From Vesta saturnalis (lineage: Eukaryota > Arthropoda > Insecta > Coleoptera > Lampyridae), in NCBI GenBank assembly GCA_036346205.1, contig JARFJB010002087.1, forward strand, positions 10,451,001 through 10,515,000: 64,000 nucleotides of DNA, in the 5' to 3' direction. Below, piece by piece: positions 46,468 to 59,060 of the stretch; within the stretch, counting starts at the first letter, position 1, and every line of letters begins with the position of its first letter. The notes under the pieces are model-generated. The model had not been told where the DNA came from and made no database searches. It saw only the letters and a program-made list of their open reading frames with translations. The position numbers and the translations under genes are program-made.

Positions 46468-46470
<3 letters not shown>
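43990..46470. other. Unassigned interior of the 6-kb composite
   Basis: No protein family recognised. TATATAAGG boxes occur at about 44198 and 45297. A short frame at 45885-46103 ends its coding-like part (NNEPITLTTYGKKPTQDLYG, then MKNIFWKYADTH) at a GTGAGT donor-like site near 46026. A promoter or exon is possible but not demonstrated. Confidence 0.25.

Positions 46471-46534
<64 letters not shown>
46471..46534. repeat. (TA)n microsatellite
   Basis: About 32 TA units. Confidence 0.95.
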
Positions 46535-46539
<5 letters not shown>

Positions 46540-46580
46540 TATTCCTTTTCAAAGTATCTCATGTATAACAGTTAAATTAT

Positions 46581-46691
46581 AAGTACAATTCAACGTTTCG
46601 AGGATGTACTATATCCCATCTGTCAAGAATGATATAAATATTTACATCACAAAGGGGATATAGTACATCCTCGAAACGTTGAATGGTACTT
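46581..46691. repeat. Hairpin with 37-bp arms
   Basis: 46581-46617 (AAGTACAATTCAACGTTTCG...ATATCCC) is the inverse of 46655-46691 with one or two mismatches. The arms contain CGAAACGTT, the phrase that also ends the GATAAC-hairpin motifs. Confidence 0.9.
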
Positions 46692-46746
46692 ATAGTTTAT
46701 CTATTAGAGATGAATATTTTAATTAATAACATTTGTGGAAGACAAC

Positions 46747-46750
<4 letters not shown>

Positions 46751-46782
<32 letters not shown>
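46751..46782. repeat. (TA)n tract abutting an element end
   Basis: Runs directly into CAGGGTTATTACAAATGATG at 46783. Confidence 0.95.
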
Positions 46783-46785
<3 letters not shown>

Positions 46786-47988
46786 GGTTATTACAAATGA
46801 TGTTCATGATTTCAAGTGCACATAAATCTAGTTTTATTTATCATACAAAAAATTAAAATGGTTACATTTTAAGCAAAACTTAAAAAGTTTCATCCCAGGT
46901 GTCAAGAATTATAAATGTTCCATATGGGAACCCCTTGCGATACGACAGATGTTAAGCGCATAATCAAGCTCTTGCCATACTTTGTTAAGAGTGTTCAGGT
47001 CGATTGTTTCGATAGCTCTGGTAATCCGTTGTTGGATCTCAGGTATGCTTTCTGGTGGTGTATACACTTTATGTTTGATGTATCCTCACAAGAAAAAAAT
47101 ACAGGGGGTGATGTCCGGAGATCTTGGAGGCCAGTTCAAGAGTGCACCATCACTTGGATCTGCATGGCCGATTCATCTGCCAGGCAGCCGATTTTGAAAT
47201 CCAGAATTAAGTTTAGGGATTCTTGTTCTAATTTCGGTAGAAGCCATTCCGTCATCATGTCCAAGATTTATTCCATTTGTTTGTCCAACAAAGAAAAAGG
47301 TCCGTACACTTTGTTGTAAATGATAGTGCAAGACAAATTAACTTTCGGAGTGTAAGTACTCGATGTAGGTGTGTGGGTTCTCCGAACCCCATATTATGAC
47401 ATTATGTCTGTTCACGGTACCACACAAGTGGGATGTGGCTTCATCACTAAAGACTAAACATTTTACACAGTTTTAATTTTCCATCAATGCTGAAGTTTGT
47501 AAGGCTTGAAATTTACACGTTTACGTAAAATTTTCCAAACTGTTGACTCTGGTATACCAAGCTGTTTGCTGCATTTAACAGTAGATGCCTGTGGACTACG
47601 CGTAGAACTTTCCCTTGTCTGCTCTACAGCGTCATTGCTTACTGACTGATTTCTTTTTACATATGCACCAATTTCTCTTAAAATTCAAGTACCACTTGTG
47701 ACTGCTAGGAGGATCTTCATTAAATTTGGTTCTAAAGTAACGTTGCACACTAATAACTGATTGGTTGATGTGATAATCCAACACATAAAATACTTTCCTG
47801 TCTTCAAATTCAGCCATTACACAATTGACAACAATTGACTTCAACAAATAGCTGATACGTACTTAAATCAATGTAAACAAAACTTTATGAGTTTTTCTTT
47901 CCAGTGGTACCAACTGAAATGGTCTTAAAACAGGTCAATCCAGTAATATTTATAATTGAAATCGGGAACATCATTTGTAATAACCCTG
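46783..47988 (-). mobile_element. Short-TIR DD41D-type element
   Basis: CAGGGTTATTACAAATGATG at 46783 is mirrored by CATCATTTGTAATAACCCTG ending at 47988, with TA at both ends. TIRs are only about 35-40 bp, in contrast to the long TIRs of the other elements. It carries one degraded transposase on the minus strand. Confidence 0.85.
46915..47817 (-). pseudogene. DUF4817-type transposase, degraded
   Basis: Starts MAEFEDRKVFYVLDYHINQS at 47817 and continues VQRYFRTKFNEDPPSSHKWY, the N-terminal HTH signature of insect DUF4817 transposases (qR.Fr.kf...pPs...i..W...F). Later fragments in shifted frames include YKVYGPFFFV (about 47290), DGALLNWPP (about 47140), RSPDITP and FFLVRIH (about 47090), corresponding to the second and third catalytic regions. 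Multiple frameshifts; the first catalytic region is not readable. Confidence 0.8.
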
Positions 47989-48979
47989 TATATACATACG
48001 GTGTTTCAAGAATGTCTGACAAAATTTATAGAACGTGTCAAATGAAAATATGGTGCAAAGGCCACCATTTTCGAGATACAGGAGATACAGAGTGTTGAAG
48101 TTTCGAAAAAATGGACGTTTTCTTTGATTTCTCATGAGCTATACATACACATAATCTGATATTATGTAAATTACCCACACACTACACGAGTCATACACTG
48201 ATGCTCGCGATACTGAATTATTCGATACAGTGGTGGAGATACGGTCACGTCGAAACTTCTACGCCACTGGATGTATTCGAATGTTGTTTCCATTTCCGTA
48301 TTTGTCAACTCAATATACACGAATAAAGTCACTTGAGATTTTGTAATTCGACGGCTCGTTTCCAAGATAAACAAGAAATCATGTATTTCATAACGTACGC
48401 CACCGGTTTACTATTTCGATCTGAAACTCTGTGAAGATGAGGAAAACATAACGGCAACAAAAAGTTACAAATAGGATTTTTCTTTAAATGGCTTCGCTTC
48501 AGATATACAGGGTGTTGTAGATAAAAATAGATATAAATGTTTTTAGCCAACGTTTTGTGGGTTGCCGCAATCTGACAAAACTTATCTGTCGTTAGTAATT
48601 ACTATTACTGCCATTGTCACGAAATTTCTTGGACATGCTGATTTGCAATACATAGGACATTCATTAATATTTGATGTTTATAATACTGCTTCTTACTACA
48701 GATAGATATATCCAAAAATACTCGTATAGTTCGTATAGAACCGCACTCATATAGGTTTCCTAATTTGCTGCAATTCACGAAACTTTGGCTATAACAAATT
48801 TGTCGAAAAAGTTGAAAATTAGTAGCCAGTTCTTATACATACATATATTATAGCTTCAGCTTTAAAAGAATGTTGATGGCTAGTTTATTTCTTTTAACCA
48901 CTAACAAAGCTAATTTCAAATAAAAACCCCAAAACAAATTAAACTAATGTGTTATACCTGAAAATAATGCTGAATAAGT
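47989..48979. other. Probable solo element ends, otherwise unassigned
   Basis: TACGGTGTTTCAAGAATGTC (from about 47998) and TACAGGGTGTTGTAGATA (about 48507) look like transposon termini but face the same way and do not pair with each other. Nothing coding recognised. Confidence 0.35.
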
Positions 48980-49519
48980 TTCGGACAACGTGCAAGAAAG
49001 CTCTATATTGTCATATATAGTTGAATTTGTCTCCCTATTTGAATACCGCATAATACACAGGGTGTTGGATTTAAAAATAACAGAAATTTTACAATTGGTC
49101 AAAGTTGACAACACTGTAACCCGATTCAGACCTTCTAAATTGACTCCTGTAGGTTAAATAGAGCAAGATATTATCTTATTTTGGAGCTAAAAATATGCTG
49201 CAAATGCCGTAGCTAGATGTGAGTGATCATAGGACCCAAACTGAAGATAAATGCCAATAACTTCAAAACGGCATGTTTAAACCCACATTATTATAGATCG
49301 TTGAGCACGTCTTTAAACGTACTATTAAAATATGCAATAATATATAGGGTGTTCCATTACAAATGAATTAGTTGACAGTGATTGGAGAAGGCGGACCACT
49401 GTATATATACGCAAAATTTTTAGAAAAACGCAATCTTACCTTTCCTTAAACTTTTTTTTTCTACCTCTTACTGTTTTTTTAGATAAGGAGAGAGAGTGCG
49501 ACTTATATTGGACACCCTG

Positions 49520-52128
49520 TACATACTCGTATATTTTTTTAGTGGTTTACCCGTCGGACTTCGCATTCCTGTGTATGTACTTTTAGATCTTGAATTGTAA
49601 GTTTGTCTTAAAATACTCATAATGAAAATAGAAAAGATATTATTAAAAACTCATTCTCTTAAGAGTTTATCGCACCCGTCCTTTAGAAAAGTTGGGCTCT
49701 TGAAACAAAACTTGTCACACGAATTCTTCTTTATATTAATGAAATTCACTAATACTGCTCTAACGTCTCACCGATGGTTACATCGAGTTTGTCATATCTT
49801 GTAAACAAACACTCAATTAATGCGTCAGATTATGAATAGTTCATAAAGTATTACTGTTCAATATCACTAATTAATTTATTATAAAACGTTATAGTTGGAT
49901 ACTTACAGTGTTGCTGTGCACGAGTCAAACATATGGTGAAGCATTGAAATGGGGATACATACCTGAAACAAGAAGAATAAAATTACATTTCACCATATCA
50001 CAATTTAAATGTGAATTTATTACATATACCTTCGTTGAATAACAAAATACAAGGGTTAAAGTTATAAATTTAATTTTTATGTTGTACAATATAAAAAAAT
50101 ATTAGCACAGTTAAGACTGAATTATCTTCAAATTTTGCGGTATAACGTAGATAAACGTTATAAAATGGCAATGACCCATGTTCAAATAAGTTATAATTTA
50201 CATGCAATAAACAGATCATCGATGTAGTAAATGGAGCAATTTCCACTAAAGCAAAGGGTTGCAGTAATATTAAGTAGATATATCCCCGTTCTCCGCATAC
50301 AAACAGGTGTTATATGGACATTTGACGGATAAAACGTATTTCCCATGGGATCTCTAAATTATTGTTTGGGGTTGTTGCTTTTGCTAACCACGTATATATG
50401 TATATATGCAAGTTTTAACTTTTCATCCTAAATCTATGAATTTAGTTTCAAAATTTTGATAAAATTTATTCATATTATATACCCTTTAAAAGCTCCACGG
50501 GATGACTTTGTGACCGAATCGTAATTTGGTTTCTTGGCTAATATACACTGTTGTATATTAAACATTAATTTGATCTGCTCCAACTAAGATGATATTCAAC
50601 AAATTCCAATTATTATATTCACTTGTAAAATTTGCCAAGAATGTTACACAGTATCGATCTGCTTTCTCATTTAGAATATTAGTTGTAAAAGTAATTTAAA
50701 GTTATGTACAGTAACGCACGAAAATTAAAACTTGAAAACTCATTCATTCCAACATAAAAATTCTTTCTCATTCTCTTTTTACTTGCCTTCTGTTCACCTA
50801 ATTTTGAAATCTGAACGTACAAAAAGAAATTTGTGCTAATCGAATAATATATTTGTATTCTCTTAAACCGTCAAGTCTAATACTATTTTCAATAAATACT
50901 AAAATAAATTGATGGCGTAACTCTACAATAACGTTAGATATAACTACAGTACAAGTCTGAATAGATAGAGATCTCCCCTTTGGAGAAATACAACATATAG
51001 ATTTATTGGATTTTCCCAAGCGTAATGAAATCACAGAAAAATATTTGTTTATCTTTAAGAAAGTTGCGCATTCTTAGTACAATTATTTTCATGCACTTCA
51101 ATATAGTGTAATTTATTATTATGTATTACGTAATATTTAATTTGCTACTGAATTATCTTCATCTTTTAATTGATCTATTCGCATAAAGTAGAGCAAAGAA
51201 GAACAACAAATTTAAATGAATTACAACTGTGTAAATAAAAAACACATTTTACCACTTTAAAATGTCCATCTAAATACGCCATATAATATTCAGTAGGTAA
51301 ATCGTATTTATAGTATCTAGCAATGAGGTGCAAGGTCCAGAAAATTTATCAAATATTCATACCTTAATAAGAACTTCCATCCTTGTTTAATCCTTACTTA
51401 AAATAAACGGAAAGTTATGTTCACGCTAGATTCTATGTTTTTGTGGCCTGAGGTTGATTTTAACGTTCATTAGAGACTGAAAACATTTTGAAGTTATGAT
51501 AATCAAAATTGTCCACCTCATAATGAATTAATAAAGCTTACTCAATTACTACATTTATTTTAATTAACATGTTAATACATTTTAGTTGTAAAGCAGAACT
51601 ATGGTGTAATTTCTAGAACATACCAGGTCAGAAATTAACTCTACACATTAACTTCTACTTATATGTATGTAAACTGTATGTGTTTTGACCATTTGTAATG
51701 TCAAAAAAAATTTAGTTGTATGGTTGTTTGTGCTCTATTATTAATATTAAACTGCTCAAAATAAACATAAAATTATGAAATTAAGGTTATAAAATGAGTA
51801 AAATTTCATTGCATCTTGATCGTATTACAACTATTAGAGTTGAAATACTTTCAGAACAACACAGTGCGCACAAACCAATATTGGTCACAATTCGACAATT
51901 TGCCGTCGCGTGCGCAATTCATAGGCGTAGAAATTTTAAGTAGTTTATTTACATTTTGGTGCACGCTTGAGTTATAGGTTATATTTCTGACTTTTACATT
52001 TTCTTTTAATAAACAGTTCTTTTCAGAGCTCTTTTTGACCCTTCGTGCATATTTTGGTAAGTTTGCAATACCTGTGCTTTAAGCGTAATTTACAAGTATG
52101 TTTTTTGTCTTTTTATAGTCACCAAACA
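49520..52128. other. No recognisable feature
   Basis: About 2.6 kb of AT-rich sequence with only short open frames and no motif. The sequence at 51860-51960 has GTGCGCAC and CGCGTGCGC phrases that could mark the left border of the following element; I could not confirm an inverse partner. Confidence 0.4.
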
Positions 52129-53361
52129 ATGGCAAACAAATCGAAACAGATCGGCGTTCGTGGAAAGATTCTGCATAGTCAAGCTCGAGAAATTGTTGCA
52201 AACGTCATAGAATTCATGACAAAAGAAGCCAAGGAGGGAGTGACAATCCCTTTGTCAAACTTTAAGGCGAGAATTTTAGCTGCTACGAAGATAGGTGAAT
52301 TCACTTATCGTAAAGTTATATCAGATATGAAGGAAATTTCCCAAGGCAAAGCAACAAAGTTTTCTTCACCTAGAAAATATAAAAACACACCAAACCCTAA
52401 AAGTAATTTGTATCAAGGGGAATTGGAGCAGATAAAATCCATTATACATAATTTTTATATTATTGAAAAGAGAGTGCCTACGTTAAAAGGTAATGAATGA
52501 AACAATTTTTATATGGTAAATATAATTACATTTAAATTAACAGGTATCCACAATAAAATTCTGCAAAGGGGTATTGATTTTAAAGGTAGACTTTCGACTT
52601 TGGGAAAGATTATTAAAAATTGGGTTTTCGGTAAGTCATATAACTATTTGTGACATTCACTCATATTAACTTATTGCATAAATTTGTAGATGGTGCAACA
52701 CTGTTGATAAAAGGAAGGTTCTGATGGAATCATATGACATACGCTAAAAGCGTATCCAATATTTACGTCAATACATTCAAGATAAGAGACCAATTATTTT
52801 TTACAGTTGTCATCGATAATGCATCATATCACAATATGGTAATAAATAAAGATCCAACATCCATGACCAAAAAAGACGATATGATTATGTGGCTTCGTCA
52901 ACATTCAATTATGCATGATCCTCTTTCAACAAAACCTGTGTTGTATGCAATAATCAAGGAGCATAAGTCAAAGTGCCAACAGTATATTTTAGATACTGAA
53001 TTAGCAAAGCATGACCATATAGTATCATCCAGAACTAAACCCAATTGAGAAAATATGGGCTGCAGTGAAACAGTACGTTGCATTTAGAAATACTACCTTT
53101 AGATTAAAGTATGTAATAAAATTAGCTGAAGAAAAATTTGCCACGATAACTCCTGAAGATTGGGCAAATATATTTACACATGTTGATAAAGTAGTTGAAG
53201 AATACATGTTTGACAAATCATATGATGATTTTAGATTCGTTGTGAATACAGGCGATTCAGATGAATCTACTGAAGAATCTTCCGATGATGAAGATGAGGG
53301 GTATCTTGGAATTTCTCTATTGCCTGACTCTGACTTACAAGCAGGACCGAGCACAGAATAA
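52129..53361 (+). pseudogene. Intron-containing DDE transposase with long D-E spacing
   Basis: Exon 1 (52129-52489) starts MANKSKQIGVRGKILHSQAR. A 54-bp GT-AG intron (52490-52543) leads to exon 2 (52544-52630, GIHNKILQRGIDFKGRLSTL). A 59-bp intron (52631-52689) leads to exon 3, NTVDKRKVLMESYDI, YLRQYIQDKRPIIFY. The first catalytic Asp region is deleted after IIFY. The second is VVIDNASYHN (52800-52830). The third is YHPELNPIEKIWAAVKQYVA (from about 53027, after a frameshift). The tail reads EEKFATITPEDWANIFTHVD then an acidic SDESTEESSDDEDEG. This fits a DDE_3-type member of the IS630-Tc1-mariner superfamily; the second D to E spacing is about 77 residues. A stop follows MESYDIR. Confidence 0.8.
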
Positions 53362-54686
<1,325 letters not shown>

Positions 54687-54824
54687 CACGTATATCTGAA
54701 CCAATATTATTATTTAATATTCCTAGATGTTTTCTATGATGACAAATTCAAAGAACAAGAGGAATAGCATACATCTTCAATAACAAACGACCAAAACAGA
54801 AAATTCTTATTAAATTATAAATTG

Positions 54825-55877
54825 TTAAATTAAACTAAGTAAATGTTGAAAATGACTCCCGTTTTTATGTACCCAAAGATAAATTCTACGGAGAAAATCG
54901 AACTGCACCCTATCCCTCAGCTCTGTATCTAACCGTAAAATGTTTACTGAATTTTGTACTCGCGCCCACAATTCTTCTTCGGTGTTTATTGGTTTAAAAT
55001 ATACCATCTCTTTAAGTGTTTTCCATAAAAAGTAATCCATGGGCGTCAAATCCAGTGAGCGAGGTGGCCAATTTGCAGGAGCATTATTTCCTCTGCCGAT
55101 CCATAGATTCCGAAAATTCTCATTTAAGTGATTTCTGACATTTAGCGTGAAATGTGGTGGTGCACCGTCGTGCATGAACCACATATTTTACCTAACAACT
55201 AGTGGAAGTTCATCGAATAAATTTGGCAAATTTACTAAATGTTCTAGGTAATTTAAACAATTTAAACGAGATGGTAAGATGACAGGACTTTTAATAAAAC
55301 TATCAATAATTCCTGCCCACACATTAATTTTAAATTCACATTGATAATGCACAACCTTTATTGCATGCGGCTTTACGTCAGCATAAACGTGTACATTATG
55401 TACATTTGTCATACCACTTCTTATAAAACAGCACTCATCGGCGAATAAAATTTTGCTATGAAAATTTGTAACATTTTCTCTCTTTTCACTAATAAAAAGA
55501 CAGAATCGTAGTCTTAATTCTGGGTTGGTAAAAGCTCTTGTATTGTGGTAAAATGGATGTAACAGCTGTTCTCTTAAAGTTCTGTTAATCGTATCCTTAA
55601 AAACGCCAAGTTCCAAACCAATGTGCCTGGTGCTCAGACTCGGATCTTCTTCAACTCGTTTTAAAATTTCTTCTTCAACCTCTGATGTCCTAACAGTACG
55701 ATTTCGTCCATAATCAACCGTAGCAGGAGCAACACTAGCGATTGCTCGAAGACGCCTTTCGACAGCGGCAAATGTTTGATGGTTTGGAACGCGTCTATTT
55801 GAAAATCTTTCTTGTTATACTCTGACCAATTTCCGACCATTTGCTTGGCAATTACTATAAACTAATATATCGGTCAT
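54825..55877 (-). pseudogene. Near-intact DD-type transposase with two stop codons
   Basis: A single frame from ATG at 55877 to the stop at 54825 spans 350 codons, the normal length for this family, broken by only two TAA codons: after the 20th residue (..RKLVRV*QERFSNRRVP) and at LPLVVR*NMWFMHDG (about 55188). Motifs in order: HTH NRRVPNHQTFAAVERRL, VEEDPSLSTRHIGLELGVFK, first Asp ILFADECCFIRSG, NVWAGII, second Asp WFMHDGAPPH, then WPPRSLDLTPMDYFLW with the third Asp. The second-third spacing is 43 residues because of a two-residue insertion (GNNAPANW), so it is a DD43D variant of the DD41D pattern. No frameshift seen. Confidence 0.9.
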
Positions 55878-56465
55878 TTCTAAGTTAGTGTAGGGTACGG
55901 CAATACCGAAAATTGAAGAAGGAGATTATAGTTACAATAAAGATTTGTCAGACTGAAATGTTTGACAATATTCTTTTGTAACTAATGACAATACTTGCTA
56001 ATGTTTAGTCGTTGCTATAATCAATTTTAGTACGCAAAGAAACATTTAAATTTGATTATCATAGAAACGGCTGCTCGAAGCGGCATTTACAAGATATACC
56101 TTTTTTCAAGAAAATGTATCAGGGAATAATAATTTCTGACTAGAAATTTGATATACCGGCGCAGAAAAAAGTTATGGAGGTTTAAATATAGACAAAGGGC
56201 AGCTGGTGGCGCCCTCTGGAAGACACACCAAAACTATGATCAAATCTGAATTTCTGATGATAGAAAACCTCTAGGTACCAAATTTCATGCAAATCCTGTT
56301 ATTATTAACACATATTTAAAGAACAGTTAAAAAAAAAATAACTTTGACACCCTGTATTTCAGAAACTATCGACTTTTGGGACTAAGGTAAATTGGGCTAG
56401 ACCCGCATATTTTAGTCTGAGGAATTTGTCCTAGCATTGTTCACAGATCTTTTAGAGACACCTTG
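54825..56465 (-). mobile_element. DD41D-like element, left end missing
   Basis: The right end has two termini: ...CTTTGACACCCTG ending at 56354 followed by TA, and an outer ...TTAGAGACACCTTG ending at 56465 followed by TA. The outer module is thus 111 bp, as in the other compound-TIR elements. No CAGGGTG left end is visible; the transposase tail runs out toward a (TA)n tract, so the left TIR has probably been deleted. About 480 bp of non-coding sequence separates the transposase start from the inner right end. Confidence 0.7.
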
Positions 56466-57235
56466 TATTATACATATGTATACCTGTAATTCAAAACATG
56501 CGTTAATGAAAACGCTTTATTACTTAATGTTAAATTAAATTAATAGTACATTAAAAAACAAGTTTCATACGACCAGTCTCATGAACTCTGGTTCAAAAAA
56601 ACGAGTGCCACGCGTTTTTTTAAAGAATGGGTGCTTCAAGGTCTTTTTTACTTTAGTTGATTTAGGGATTTTTGTGGCGGTTCACTTTTAAAAGTGAAAA
56701 TTTGATATAGTCCCCTTTTGTTTTATCCAAATTCTGTCACAAAACAGGAAAATGGAAGATGATCAAGATATTAGTTAAGTTGATCGGACTATTTCCACAG
56801 TTTTTTTATGTTAAGCCTGGTACCAACTAATATGAAATCACAGTTACAAAACACAGAATGCTCAAGATGTACGCCCCCTGAAATACGTGAAAATGCTAAA
56901 AATACGGTGGTGAATTTGCTCACCTAAAAGTTTTCCACTGGATGCATCCTGTTTTTTTGGCACAGTTTGTAAGACATGTATGACATATTTCCGGATCAAG
57001 CTTTGTCAACCTAAAAATTTTCGTAAAATGTTCCGTGAATTAATGGCTATAATGACATCAGAGATGATAATGTCGCATTTCTTGATATGTCTATTAAAGA
57101 ATCAAAATGGAAGCAAATTATAAAAACATGCATTAGAAATCGCAAACTTTCACGATTAGGTTCCACTCATAATTAAGATGCTTATCTTTTAGATATGAAA
57201 TTGTATATTTTTTATTAATTCATTAAAAATTTAAA
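56466..57235. other. Unassigned
   Basis: No open frame or repeat recognised up to the hairpin motif at 57236. Confidence 0.4.
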
Positions 57236-57270
57236 TGTTTCGATAATACTTACAGTTATCTTTTTCAGTG
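57236..57270 (-). repeat. GATAAC-hairpin motif, copy 4
   Basis: On the minus strand: CACTGAAAAAGATAACTGTA continuing to AGTATTATCGAAACA. Same layout as the copy at 12388. Confidence 0.7.
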
Positions 57271-57544
57271 TAGTATTTGAAAATTAATTAAGATATCATC
57301 TATATACGAGCCCGGTCTCAGTGAAGTGGGCCCAAGTAACTAAATAGTATTTTTTTAAAGAAATATATCATTTTAAGGAAAATTTCTAAACATTGATACA
57401 ACTTTATAATACCATGAAAATTCTTTATTAAAATGTAACTAATAAAAGTAAGTTTTAACTGACAAAATAAGGAAAATAAGTAAATTATAACTAAAGTTAA
57501 CATTAAATGAAAAATGATCAAAAATTTACAAAAAAAGTTATCAT

Positions 57545-59060
57545 TGCGTAATATCGACTTTTCGGCTTATTACTGCCTCAATACCCTTTCACATTGTATC
57601 AACTAAAGTTTGACATTCAGTAGGAGTAAAACCAACCCAAATTTCTTGAAGACGAGCATGCAATCCCCGTACGGTTCCTGCAGGTTGTGAACGCAACCTT
57701 TTATTAATTTAATTTTAAAGTGAAATATTGTTTTCTGCTATCCATTCTTTCACTTTCTTAGCCGTATGCCAAGCAGCGCCATCTTGTTGAAAAATACATT
57801 CAACGTTTTTCAAAAGCATTTCTTTTATCTTGTTGTTCAATTGTAACCCATCGTTGGTCAAATTAGCCTTGGAAAAAAATTTAATCACCCAGTTGACATT
57901 TTGTAATGTGAGTAATGTTTGTGAGTGTCACACAAATCAGTCCGTTTTATTTATATTTCGTAGTCATTTTAAATATTGCGACTTTTAAATGGCATTTGTT
58001 CAAAAAATTCGTCCAAGTTTGATCAACGTGCGGTAATTCAATTTTTGTGTGCTGAGGGTATGCAAATCCATTTCCGATTACAGACAGTTTATGAAGAAGC
58101 ATCTTTTGCCTATCTTACTGTAAAGAAATGGTGCAGAAAATAGAGAAATGGTAAATAGTGAGCAGTAGATGCGCCGCGACCACGTGCATTGTGTTCTGCA
58201 TCAACATACACTAATATAGCGCGTGTGTACGTCGAATTTTAATCAGAGCGATATCACAAAATACTGGTGTGAGTGTCCATCGTACAGACACTGGGTTACA
58301 GAAAAGTTTGAGTGCAATGGGTTCTCCGTCTTTTGCACAAGGATCAAACATGTTTGCGGATGGGTTTGTCTCAGCATCACCTTATGGAGTACAAGTAAAA
58401 CTTCGTTTTATCAATAGTTACTGGGGACGAAACTTGGTGCCATTATTTCGAACCATCCAGTAAATTGTCATCGATGCACTGGAAACATTCAAAGTCACCA
58501 TCACCAAAAAAACTTAAGGCACAACCTTCCGCAGGCAACATCCACCCTACAGCCCAGATGTATTGCCTTGCGATTTCCATATCTTTGGCTCACTGAAAAA
58601 GGTAGTCGGAGGCTTTGAATCGGACGCTGAAACATAAAATGGCGTCAAGTAATTCTTCAACCAGCAGCTACGAGAATTTTACTGGCAAGGTATAAATCGG
58701 CTGATGAAGCAGTGGGATATGTGCGTTAATTGTAGAGGTGATTATTTGTAAATTTATTTCCGAATTTATTTTTTATAGACCAAAGACGGCTTTCAATTTA
58801 ACAACCCTAGTATTTGTCGTTTGAAATTATCTTTTAAGACGATGATGTATTTATTAGCATTCATTATTCCGTCTACAAAGTGTAATTTGCCCACACCTCT
58901 TGCTGACATGCAACCGCAGACCATCACGGAAGCAGGAAACTTAACTTTCTTTTTATCATTGTGAAAAACTTCTTTGCCCTTATGACTCGACTACCACCAC
59001 CAGGTGACGGGGACACTTTTCACCGGTAACTCGCCCTTAAGTGTTACTGTTTTCAGTGGT
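57545..59060 (-). pseudogene. Tc1-like transposase split by a mariner insertion
   Basis: The minus-strand right part (about 59060-58760) reads PASVMVCGCMSARGVGKLHF, VDGIMNANKYIIVLKDNFKR. The left part (about 57900-57545) reads NVECIFQQDGAAWHTAKKVK, EWIAENNISL, then after a deletion ARLQEIWVGFTPTECQTLVD and KGIEAVISRK. These are consecutive Tc1 blocks around the second catalytic Asp (FQQDGA) and the C-terminus. The NSPDLNPIE block with the third catalytic residue is deleted between NNISL and the C-terminal part, and the N-terminal half is missing. The two parts are separated by the mariner remnant on the opposite strand. Confidence 0.85.
57989..58751 (+). pseudogene. Mariner transposase remnant
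   Basis: Fragments in several frames read DQRAVIQFLCAEGMQIHFRL, LTVKKWCRK, then SVHRTDTGLQKSLSA, GRDETWCHYFEPSSK (first catalytic Asp block, GDETW), HWKHSKSPSPKKLKAQPSAG, and after a deletion HPTAQMYCLAISIFLAH (degraded HPYSPDLAPSDFHLF), ending CVNCRGDYL before TAA at 58749. These blocks follow mariner (DD34D) order. The second catalytic Asp region (HDNA) is in the deletion between PSAG and HPTAQ. Confidence 0.85.

Larger units (their letters stand above)
43446..49519. mobile_element. 6-kb composite bounded by ~540-bp TIRs
   Basis: The left arm 43446-43985 and right arm 48980-49519 are inverse copies: GTGTCCAGTATAAG... versus ...CTTATATTGGACACCCTG, with shared TTCAACGATGTATAATAA-like and TCTTCAGTTTGAGTC/GGACCCAAACTGAAGA blocks. 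A second TA-flanked terminus sits inside each arm (CATGGTGGTCCG at 43571; CGGACCACTG ending 49401), giving outer modules of 125 and 118 bp. The 5-kb interior has no recognisable transposase of its own: AT-rich unassigned sequence, a hairpin, TA tracts and the separate element 46783-47988. It could be one large cargo-bearing element or two inverted related copies. Confidence 0.65.

Noticed and set aside
47998..48520. Complete MITE between TACGGTGTTTC and TACAGGGTGTTG
   Set aside because: The two apparent ends point the same way and are not inverse copies, so they do not bound one element.
53025..53354. Ser-rich minus-strand frame
   Set aside because: It is antisense to the acidic tail of the DDE pseudogene; the Ser run mirrors the Asp/Glu codons.
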